Assembly (NCBI GenBank): GCA_937896105.1
Contig: CALBKR010000225.1
Span: forward strand, 1-5,283
Reading direction: 5' to 3'
Origin: an uncultured Bacteroidales bacterium
GTDB taxonomy: Bacteria > Bacteroidota > Bacteroidia > Bacteroidales > Bacteroidaceae
Length of the DNA stretch: 5,283 nt
In this document: in pieces, positions 1 through 5,283 of the stretch
How the letters are laid out: the number at the start of each line of letters is the position of its first letter
Numbering within the stretch: the stretch's first letter is position 1
The notes under the pieces: model-generated
The model's input: only the letters and a program-made list of their open reading frames with translations
Told to the model about the DNA's origin: nothing
Database searches by the model: none
Program-made: the position numbers and the translations under genes

Positions 1-2
1 AC

Positions 3-1244
3 GGAAGCGGCAATATAAGGATTACCCTGAAGGACATCGACCAGCGCGACTACACGCAGATGGAGGCAGCCGAGAGGCTAACGGCAGCCATTTCGGGAAA
101 GACCAAGGCAAGAGCGTTCGTACAACAGCAGTCCTCGTTCGGCGGACGTCGCGGAAGTATGCCTGTGCAGTACGTTATACAGGCTACAAGCAGCGAAAAG
201 CTGCAGGAGGTACTGCCAAAATTCCTGCAACGCGTGTATGACAACCCCACATTCAAGATGGCCGATGTCGACCTCAAGTTCAACAGCCCCGAGACAAGAG
301 TGAACATCAACCGCGACAAGGCCGGAATGCTCGGTGTCAGTGTGCGCGATGTTGCCGAGACACTGCAGTATGGCCTTAGCGGACAGCGAATGGGATATTT
401 TTATATGAACGGCAAGCAGTACGAAATCATCGGGCAGATTAACCGCCAGCAACGCAACACCCCGTCGAGTGTAAAATCGATTTACATACGCAGCGATAAC
501 GGGCAGATGATACAGCTCGAGAATTTTGTAGAGTTCGTGGAGTCTACAGCACCGCCGAAACTCTATCACTACAACCGTTTCCTGTCGGCAACCGTATCGG
601 CAGGACTCGCCGAAGGCAAGACCATCGGTGACGGACTATCCGAGATGGACAAAATTGCCGAAGAGGTGCTTGACGACACCTTCCGCACAGCCCTCACAGG
701 AGAGTCGAAGGAGTTCCGCGAGAGCTCTTCGAGCCTTATGTTTGCATTCATTCTTGCACTGGTGCTCATATACCTGATTCTCGCGGCACAGTTCGAGAGC
801 TTCAAGGACCCGTTCATAATTATGCTCACCGTGCCGCTTGCCATTGCAGGAGCCCTCATCTTTATGGACAATGGAGGAATCACGATGAACGTATTCAGCC
901 AGATAGGTATAATTATGCTCATAGGCCTTGTCGCCAAGAACGGTATTCTCATCGTTGAGTTTGCCAATATGAAGCAAAAGAGCGGCGAAAGCAAGATGGA
1001 AGCTATCAAGAACGCATCTTTGCAACGTCTGCGCCCAATCCTTATGACCAGCCTCTCGACAATGCTTGGCCTTATGCCGCTTATGTTTGCCGACGGTGAG
1101 GGTGCCAACCAGCGTATAGCGATGGGAACAGCCGTCGTGGGCGGTATGCTCGTATCCACCATACTCACAATGTATATTGTCCCGGCAATATACAGTTTCA
1201 TATCGACCGAACGAAAAGATAAAATTGAGGAGGAAAACAGATGA
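3..1244 (+). CDS. RND efflux pump permease, HAE1/AcrB family (3' part only)
   Basis: This is the inner-membrane, proton-driven subunit of a tripartite efflux pump. The frame is open from the first full codon at base 3, so the start lies outside the window; about 413 residues are visible of the roughly 1,030 usual for the family. The first two thirds is the end of the second periplasmic loop (porter and docking domains). Five membrane segments follow, near 735-800, 813-870, 891-970, 1030-1090 and 1125-1205, matching TM8-TM12 of AcrB. Family motifs include AAQFESFKDP, GLVAKNGILIVEF and RLRPILMTSL. By motif alignment from memory, the Lys at 936-938, Arg at 1026-1028 and Thr at 1047-1049 correspond to AcrB proton-relay residues Lys940, Arg971 and Thr978, so this half looks intact. 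The partner aspartates of TM4 are outside the window. The ATG at base 60 is internal, not the start. The gene overlaps the following outer-membrane factor gene. The substrate cannot be told from this part. Confidence 0.95.
   Translation, partial: GSGNIRITLKDIDQRDYTQMEAAERLTAAISGKTKARAFVQQQSSFGGRRGSMPVQYVIQATSSEKLQEVLPKFLQRVYDNPTFKMADVDLKFNSPETRVNINRDKAGMLGVSVRDVAETLQYGLSGQRMGYFYMNGKQYEIIGQINRQQRNTPSSVKSIYIRSDNGQMIQLENFVEFVESTAPPKLYHYNRFLSATVSAGLAEGKTIGDGLSEMDKIAEEVLDDTFRTALTGESKEFRESSSSLMFAFILALVLIYLILAAQFESFKDPFIIMLTVPLAIAGALIFMDNGGITMNVFSQIGIIMLIGLVAKNGILIVEFANMKQKSGESKMEAIKNASLQRLRPILMTSLSTMLGLMPLMFADGEGANQRIAMGTAVVGGMLVSTILTMYIVPAIYSFISTERKDKIEEENR
1227..1233 (+). promoter_or_regulatory. 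Shine-Dalgarno-like site before the TolC-family gene
   Basis: GAGGAGG lies seven bases before the ATG at 1241, inside the last codons of the pump gene. It supports the choice of this start. It stands out because the other two starts in the window (2654 and 5251) have no such purine run, as is usual in Bacteroidota. Together with the ATGA stop/start overlap it suggests translational coupling of the two pump subunits. Confidence 0.6.
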
Positions 1245-2557
1245 GACGCACCTTTTTGACCATATTTGCCATTTTGGCCATAAATATCGGCAGTAATGCA
1301 CAGGAATACACATTGGGCGAATGCCTGAAAATAGGTCTTGAAAACAACTATTCCCTGCGCATCACACGCAACGAAGAGAATATCGCCCATAACAACGCGA
1401 CATATTCCAATGCAGGGATGCTGCCTACCATAGACATTGCTGCCGGATACAACGGCAACCTGAGCAGCGGCAATGCCAAGTTACGTGCAACAGGAGAAAC
1501 AGAGAGGACACGGAACGAGTTCGGGCACACGCTCAACACCGGAATAGATGTAAACTGGACAATATTCGACGGCTTCAATGCAAGTACCACCTACAAGCAA
1601 CTCAAGGAGATGGAGCGTATGGGCGAGGCAGAGACTCGCCTTGCCATAGAGGATTTCATTGCAGAGCTGGCATCAGAGTATTATAATTTCATCCAGCAAC
1701 GGTTGCGCCTGAGGAACTACAACAACGCCGTGCAGTTGTCTAAAGAGCGCCTTCGCGTTGTCGAGGAGCGCTATAACATAGGCAATTTCTCACGTCTCGA
1801 CTACCAGCAGGCAAAGGTGGACTTCAATGCCGACAGTGCGCAGTTCCTGAAACAGCAGGCAGCCGTCATCACCTCACGCATTGCACTTAACGAGATGATG
1901 GCGATTGACGAGGTGTACAGCCCCATCATAACAGCAGAGACCACCATAGAGATAGACAGCACACTCGATTTCACCCGGCTATGGTACGGAACGCTCGAGA
2001 ACAATGCAAGCCTGCTTCTTGCCGACCACAACAAAGCCGTTACCGACCTCGACTACAAGAAGGTGCTTTCGCGCAACTATCCTTATGTAAAGCTTAATGC
2101 AGGCTACGACTACACATTCAACGGCTACTCGGACGGAGTGTACACCAACCGTAACGGCTGGGGCGGCAACGCAGGCGTGACAATAGGCTTCAACATCTGG
2201 GACGGCAACAGGCGCCGCGAAAAGCGCAACGCAAAGATTGAAATTGAGAATGCCAAGCTGCAGCGTGACCGGCTGGAACTTGCACTCAAAGCCGACCTTG
2301 GAAATATGTGGCAGGCATACCGCAACAACCTGCACCTGCTGAAGCTTGAGAGAGTGAATGTCATCACAGCACGCGAGAACCACGAGATAGCCAAGGAGCG
2401 TTATATGCTCGGAGACCTGTCAGGTATCGAAATGCGCGAGGCGCAGCTGAGCCTCCTTCAGGCCGAAGAGCGACTGCTGTCGGTGGAATATGAAACCAAA
2501 ATATGCGAAATTTCGTTATTGCTCATAAGCGGCGAAATAAGCAAATACCTCGAGTAA
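1241..2557 (+). CDS. TolC-family outer-membrane efflux protein
   Basis: This is the outer-membrane channel of the tripartite pump; a trimer would form a barrel in the outer membrane and an alpha-helical tunnel in the periplasm. The 438 residues are a normal family length. Residues 1-20 form a signal peptide ending in SNA before QEYTLGECL. No lipobox cysteine is present, so this is probably a type I signal rather than the lipoprotein form seen in NodT/OprM-like relatives. Two outer-membrane-efflux repeats follow, roughly residues 25-215 and 240-432. Each ends with the related helix motif: ERYNIGNFSRLDYQQAK in the first, ERYMLGDLSGIEMREAQ near residue 387 in the second. The helices are rich in Glu, Arg, Leu and Ala, as in TolC coiled coils. 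The ATG overlaps the pump stop codon (ATGA), and the order pump then channel is standard for Bacteroidota efflux operons. No terminator is obvious after the TAA at 2555. Confidence 0.95.
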   Translation: MRRTFLTIFAILAINIGSNAQEYTLGECLKIGLENNYSLRITRNEENIAHNNATYSNAGMLPTIDIAAGYNGNLSSGNAKLRATGETERTRNEFGHTLNTGIDVNWTIFDGFNASTTYKQLKEMERMGEAETRLAIEDFIAELASEYYNFIQQRLRLRNYNNAVQLSKERLRVVEERYNIGNFSRLDYQQAKVDFNADSAQFLKQQAAVITSRIALNEMMAIDEVYSPIITAETTIEIDSTLDFTRLWYGTLENNASLLLADHNKAVTDLDYKKVLSRNYPYVKLNAGYDYTFNGYSDGVYTNRNGWGGNAGVTIGFNIWDGNRRREKRNAKIEIENAKLQRDRLELALKADLGNMWQAYRNNLHLLKLERVNVITARENHEIAKERYMLGDLSGIEMREAQLSLLQAEERLLSVEYETKICEISLLLISGEISKYLE

Positions 2558-2576
2558 CCACAAAAATCGTCTATAT

Positions 2577-2609
2577 TTTATGGCCTTAGGAACTTTTTTT
2601 GTACCTTTG
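2577..2609 (+). promoter_or_regulatory. Bacteroides-type promoter for the outer-membrane receptor gene
   Basis: TACCTTTG at 2602-2609 matches the Bacteroides -7 consensus TAnnTTTG exactly. TTTA at 2577-2580 is a three-of-four match to the -33 element TTTG, and the 21-base spacing is within the usual range. Transcription would start near 2613-2617 and leave a leader of about 40 bases. The leader is AT-rich (AAAAAATATTTA near 2629-2640) and has no Shine-Dalgarno sequence, which is normal in this phylum. The match was made by eye, with no experimental support. Confidence 0.6.
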
Positions 2610-2653
2610 CAAGCCTAAACCGAATAGTAAAAAATATTTACCACCGACGAAAT

Positions 2654-4597
2654 ATGAAAAAAGCACTGCTCACACTTTTGCTCATCGCCCCACTGGGGAT
2701 ATTTGCACAAGTGACAGGAACAATACGCGGCATATTGATTGACGACGAGAACGACGAAGCCTTGCCCTATGTGACAATAGCGCTCACACCCGAAGGAAGC
2801 ACCGCCCCGACCAGCGGATGCAGCACCGGAGAAGACGGCTCGTTCAGACTAAACAACATAAAGGCCGGCAAATACACCATTACTGCATCATTTATAGGAT
2901 ACCTTGAAGAGAACCGCGATGTTGTCATTTCAGCAGGGAAGAACAATATAAACCTTGGAACGATACGCCTCAAGAGTGACAGCAAACTCCTGAAAGAGGT
3001 TGTTGTTACCGAGCAGCGCTCACAGATGAGTTTCGAGATAGACAAGCGCGTCTTTACCGTCGACCAGAACATAGCATCGACAGGAGGCTCGGCAAGTGAT
3101 GTGCTGGCCGACATACCCTCGGTCGAGGTCGACAACGAAGGAGCGGTATCACTGCGAGGCAGCGAGAGTGTAACCATATGGATTAACGGCAAGGCCAGCG
3201 GACTGACAGCCGACAACCAGGGCGACATACTGCAGCAGATGCCTGCAGGCTCTATCGAAAAGATTGAGGTAATCACTAACCCGTCGGCAAAGCACTCGCC
3301 CGAGGGCACAGCCGGCATCATCAACATAATCCTCAAGCGCAACCGCAAAGCCGGCTACTATGGAAGCGTTCAGGCCGGAATGGACTCCAGACTCGGTTAC
3401 AACGCCGGTGGCAATTTCAACTACAGCAGTGGGAAAGTCGATGTATATGCAGGACTCAACTACCGCAATATGAGGTTCGAGAACGAAGGCTACACCGACA
3501 CCAGATATTTCGGTCCGCAGCAGTACCAACGCCAGACAAGCACCGGCAGCCACAACCCGAACAACATATTCGGCCGCGCCGGAATAACCTGGAGATTTAC
3601 CGAAAAGGATGAGCTATATGCAAACGTGATGGGTATGTACGGCAACGGACACCACGACAGCGACATCGAGGCTGTAAGCGGCCTCATCAACAGTGATGGC
3701 ACATATGCCACCCCCACACAGAAACGCTTACGCTCTACAAGACAGGACGGAAGCCCCACTATGTATAATGTAGAACTGGGCTACACACACCGTTGGAGCG
3801 ACACACATTTCATCGATTTCTCGGTAGGACACCACCAGTGGATGCAGAAGCGCGATGCCACATACCGCCAGAACACGCTGTTCTTCGGTGCAGACACCAC
3901 CGAGATAAGCAGCTACCAATTCCAGGATGGCAAGAACAGCAGCAACAACACCTCGATAAAGCTCGACTACGAATATAAGATTAACGACAACCACCGTATC
4001 GAGGCCGGTTACAAAGGCGATATCTCGGACGACGACAGCCCCGTTATAACATATACCGACGAGGCACATACCCTGCCCGACACCCTGCTCTACAACAAGT
4101 TCCGCTACAAGCAGAACACACACGCACTCTACGCCACCTATTCGGGACGCATAGGCAAATTCGGCTACCAGATAGGCCTGCGTGGCGAATACTGGAATGT
4201 CAAGACACGCTCATACGGTTGGCAGGAGGAGCAGAGCGGCCGGATACCCGGTTACACATCAAAGGATTTCTTCAAGCTCTTCCCGAGCGCCTTCATCAGC
4301 TACGAGATAAGTGAAGGACAGGAGATACAGGTAAACTACACACGTCGCCTGCGCCGTCCGTGGGGCGGACAGCTCAACAGTTTCCAGAACATCAGCGACT
4401 CCACCAACATCTCGTTCGGTAACCCGAACCTCACACCCGAGTACTCGAACGCATACGAAATAAACTACCTGAAGAACTGGGAGAACCACACTCTGTCACT
4501 GTCGGGTTACTACCGCACTACAGAAGATGTCATAGAGCGGCCAGGTGATATACACCACGAGCGAAAATGTCGCAAACACACAGTCGGCAGGTCTTGA
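2654..4597 (+). CDS. Outer-membrane receptor, N-terminal ORF (signal, regulatory domain, plug, most of barrel)
   Basis: This 647-residue ORF is the first part of the broken receptor. Residues 1-18 or 1-19 are a signal peptide (MKKALLTLLL, ending GIFAQ). Residues 20 to about 108 form a carboxypeptidase-regulatory-like beta-sandwich (GTIRGILIDDENDEALPYVT, then GEDGSFRLNNIKAGKYTI and SFIGY). LKEVVVTEQ at 113-121 resembles the segment just before the plug in SusC-type receptors. Residues about 127-230 are the plug, with ASDVLADIPSVEVD, VSLRGS, IWINGK, IEKIEVITNPSAKH and GTAGIINIILK. From about 235 the sequence alternates aromatic and polar residues, as in beta-strands of a barrel. Genuine family sequence ends at Arg629; the last 18 residues (PGDIHHERKC onward) are out of frame and meaningless. 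The product would lack about 188 barrel residues and probably could not close a barrel. The ATG at 2654 is fixed by the signal peptide. Confidence 0.85.
   Translation: MKKALLTLLLIAPLGIFAQVTGTIRGILIDDENDEALPYVTIALTPEGSTAPTSGCSTGEDGSFRLNNIKAGKYTITASFIGYLEENRDVVISAGKNNINLGTIRLKSDSKLLKEVVVTEQRSQMSFEIDKRVFTVDQNIASTGGSASDVLADIPSVEVDNEGAVSLRGSESVTIWINGKASGLTADNQGDILQQMPAGSIEKIEVITNPSAKHSPEGTAGIINIILKRNRKAGYYGSVQAGMDSRLGYNAGGNFNYSSGKVDVYAGLNYRNMRFENEGYTDTRYFGPQQYQRQTSTGSHNPNNIFGRAGITWRFTEKDELYANVMGMYGNGHHDSDIEAVSGLINSDGTYATPTQKRLRSTRQDGSPTMYNVELGYTHRWSDTHFIDFSVGHHQWMQKRDATYRQNTLFFGADTTEISSYQFQDGKNSSNNTSIKLDYEYKINDNHRIEAGYKGDISDDDSPVITYTDEAHTLPDTLLYNKFRYKQNTHALYATYSGRIGKFGYQIGLRGEYWNVKTRSYGWQEEQSGRIPGYTSKDFFKLFPSAFISYEISEGQEIQVNYTRRLRRPWGGQLNSFQNISDSTNISFGNPNLTPEYSNAYEINYLKNWENHTLSLSGYYRTTEDVIERPGDIHHERKCRKHTVGRS
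4536..4547 (+). other. Frame-change junction in the receptor gene
   Basis: The bases AGCGGCCAGGTG hold the switch from the upstream to the +1 frame. The upstream frame reads Glu-Arg (GAG CGG, 4535-4540); the downstream frame reads Gly-Gln-Val (GGC CAG GTG, 4539-4547). The two share the bases GG at 4539-4540. As I remember relatives, about five residues (of the type V-x-x-L-D) separate this Arg from the Gly. A 17-base deletion would account for both the missing residues and the frame. A one-base gain or two-base loss near 4541 also fits the frame and cannot be excluded by eye. Confidence 0.7.
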
Positions 4598-5108
4598 GAT
4601 TGTAAGCAAGAACAGGCTTTTCAAGATTCTCGACCTCACCACCACAGTAAACCTTTTCTACTACAAGCTCGATGATTTCGAATATATCATAAACGGGCAC
4701 AAGGTGAAAGGAAAGGCCGACGAGAACTTTTCGTGGAACGCACGAATGACCGCAAACGTAATGCTCCCCTGGGGCATAACAATGCAGCTTACAGGACGCT
4801 ACAATGCAAAACGCATAGTCGCACAAGGCTACCGTGAGCCAAGCTACTCGCTCGACCTCGGGCTCCGCAAGACCTTCAACCAGCACTGGAGCCTGAGCAT
4901 CAACGCACGCGACCTGCTCGACTCACGCGGATGGCATTCGGTGACCAGCAACGACAATTTCTACCGCTACTCCGAAAACTCACGCGGTGGTCGTACATTC
5001 GGCTTTACACTCACCTACAGTTTCGGTAATATGAAGGCTAAGAAACCCACGCGACAACAACAGCAGGAGATACCGTCGAGCGGATATGACGAGTACGGAG
5101 AGATGTAA
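4545..5108 (+). CDS. Outer-membrane receptor, C-terminal ORF (end of beta-barrel)
   Basis: This is the detached last part of the receptor, about 187 residues. It has no signal peptide, and its nominal GTG start is simply a valine codon inside the barrel, so it is very unlikely to be translated as a protein of its own. Strand-like segments include TQSAGLEIVSK, LDLTTTVNLFYYKLD, ITMQLTGRYNAKR, YSLDLGLRKTF, WSLSINARDLLDS and the final strand RTFGFTLTYSFG. The DLLDSRGW and TYSFG features are typical of the ends of Bacteroidota outer-membrane receptors. A short polar tail (NMKAKKPTRQQQQ, ending DEYGEM) follows the last strand. The frame stays open and in character up to the TAA at 5106, so only the junction is damaged. 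It might still be joined to the upstream part if the break is a sequence error. Confidence 0.75.
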   Translation: MIYTTSENVANTQSAGLEIVSKNRLFKILDLTTTVNLFYYKLDDFEYIINGHKVKGKADENFSWNARMTANVMLPWGITMQLTGRYNAKRIVAQGYREPSYSLDLGLRKTFNQHWSLSINARDLLDSRGWHSVTSNDNFYRYSENSRGGRTFGFTLTYSFGNMKAKKPTRQQQQEIPSSGYDEYGEM

Positions 5109-5128
5109 AAAAAGAGCATAGGAACAGG

Positions 5129-5164
5129 AGGACAAATGTTAAATTCGGCATTTGTCCTTTTTTT
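5129..5164 (+). terminator. Rho-independent terminator after the receptor gene
   Basis: AGGACAAATG (5129-5138) and CATTTGTCCT (5149-5158) form a perfect ten-base-pair stem with a ten-base loop, followed directly by a run of seven T ending at 5164. It begins about 20 bases after the receptor stop codon and points along the + strand. On the - strand the nearest T run lies well beyond the stem, so it is probably one-directional. It separates the receptor unit from the gene starting at 5251. Confidence 0.88.
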
Positions 5165-5170
5165 ATCCGA

Positions 5171-5197
5171 AAACATTTCCTCGTTTCACAAATGTTT
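5171..5197. repeat. Eight-base inverted repeat between terminator and next gene
   Basis: AAACATTT (5171-5178) and AAATGTTT (5190-5197) are exact reverse complements separated by 11 bases. The arms are AT-rich with no T run after them, so a DNA operator is more likely than a terminator. The repeat covers the -33 region and much of the spacer of the promoter proposed at 5176-5207. An AT-rich eight-base match could occur by chance. Confidence 0.4.
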
Positions 5198-5207
5198 ACG
5201 AAATTTG
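5176..5207 (+). promoter_or_regulatory. Possible promoter for the gene at 5251
   Basis: GAAATTTG at 5200-5207 matches seven of eight positions of the TAnnTTTG -7 consensus counting the free ones (five of six fixed bases). TTTC at 5176-5179 matches three of four of the -33 TTTG, with a 20-base spacing. Transcription would start near 5212, giving a leader of about 38 bases. Neither element is perfect; the position after a terminator and before a start codon adds some support. Confidence 0.4.
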
Positions 5208-5250
5208 GGCACAGAATACCCAACTTATAAAAGACTATAATAACACAGAC

Positions 5251-5283
5251 ATGGAAAAGACACAGAAGGTTGACCAGATTGTG
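5251..5283 (+). CDS. Start of an unidentified gene (first 11 codons)
   Basis: An ATG at 5251 opens a frame reading MEKTQKVDQIV up to the window edge. It follows a terminator, a promoter-like sequence and an AT-rich leader (ACTATAATAACACAGAC) without a Shine-Dalgarno sequence, as expected for a Bacteroidota gene start. Eleven residues show no signal peptide, which hints at a cytoplasmic protein, but they are too few to assign a family. I do not recognise it. Confidence 0.5.
   Translation, partial: MEKTQKVDQIV

Larger units (their letters stand above)
2654..5108 (+). pseudogene. TonB-receptor-like outer-membrane beta-barrel gene, frameshifted
   Basis: Read across the break, this is one gene for an outer-membrane protein of about 817-822 residues, a usual size for the family with an N-terminal carboxypeptidase-like domain, a TonB-receptor plug and an OMP_b-brl_3-type barrel. 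The reading frame changes near 4540: receptor sequence is in one frame up to codon 4538-4540 (ending TTEDVIER) and in the +1 frame from codon 4539-4541 or 4542-4544 (GQVIYTTSENVANTQSAGLE). No stop or other damage interrupts either part, so the lesion looks single and recent, or may be a sequencing or assembly error. There is no slippery homopolymer or simple repeat at the junction, so programmed frameshifting or phase variation is unlikely. The gene has its own promoter and terminator. Such receptors usually import a scarce nutrient using TonB energy; no SusD-like partner is visible, and the ligand is unknown. Confidence 0.8.

Noticed and set aside
60..62. ATG at base 60 as the start of the pump gene
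   Set aside because: The frame is open and family-like from base 3, and the protein would begin in the middle of a periplasmic domain; the true start is outside the window.
569..1390. Long open frames on the - strand opposite the pump gene (up to 273 codons, also 636-1313 and 78-569)
   Set aside because: They lie fully opposite well-supported genes, have no recognisable domains or initiation signals, and their composition is that of the reverse strand of coding DNA.
2572..2579. TATATTTT as an alternative -7 element for the receptor gene
   Set aside because: It has one mismatch to TAnnTTTG and no TTTG-like box about 20 bases upstream, whereas TACCTTTG at 2602 is exact and has a suitable partner.
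2587..2607. Weak hairpin AGGAAC - seven T - GTACCT as a terminator after the channel gene
   Set aside because: The stem is only five or six pairs with a mismatch, the T run is in the loop rather than after the stem, and it overlaps the better-supported promoter.
3793..3978. A 61-codon + strand frame inside the receptor gene
   Set aside because: It overlaps clear barrel-coding sequence in another frame and has no features of its own.
4545..4600. Programmed frameshift or phase-variable switch in the receptor gene
   Set aside because: There is no slippery heptamer, homopolymer or short tandem repeat at the junction, and the upstream frame continues 18 codons past it before stopping, which does not suit a recoding signal.

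Overview
The window looks like chromosomal DNA of a member of the Bacteroidota, most likely order Bacteroidales. The basis is threefold. The outer-membrane protein has the Bacteroidota layout (signal peptide, carboxypeptidase-like N-terminal domain, TonB-receptor plug, beta-barrel). Two intergenic stretches carry matches to the Bacteroides-type promoter (TTTG about 20 bases before TAnnTTTG). Most starts lack a Shine-Dalgarno sequence. Base composition is moderate in the genes and AT-rich between them. I cannot name the genus.

Layout, all on the + strand: (1) the 3' part of an inner-membrane RND (HAE1/AcrB-type) efflux pump gene, running in from the left edge and ending at 1244; (2) a complete TolC-family outer-membrane factor gene, 1241-2557, overlapping the pump stop codon by four bases; (3) a 96-base gap with a promoter near 2577-2609; (4) a TonB-dependent-receptor-like outer-membrane protein gene, 2654-5108, broken by a frame change near 4540 so that it reads as two ORFs; (5) a strong rho-independent terminator at 5129-5164; (6) a second promoter-like region holding an inverted repeat; (7) the first 11 codons of another gene at 5251.

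Genes 1 and 2 are the inner- and outer-membrane parts of a tripartite drug or metabolite efflux pump. The periplasmic adaptor gene is expected upstream, outside the window. The outer-membrane receptor gene follows the pump operon but appears to have its own promoter and terminator, so a functional link to the pump is only a possibility.

The clearest anomaly is the broken receptor gene. The two halves match one family on either side of a single junction, consistent with a small deletion (a 17-base loss would fit) or a one- or two-base indel. I found no CRISPR array, RNA gene, insertion sequence or candidate for a new multi-gene system. Apart from the broken receptor, this is an ordinary efflux and envelope region.
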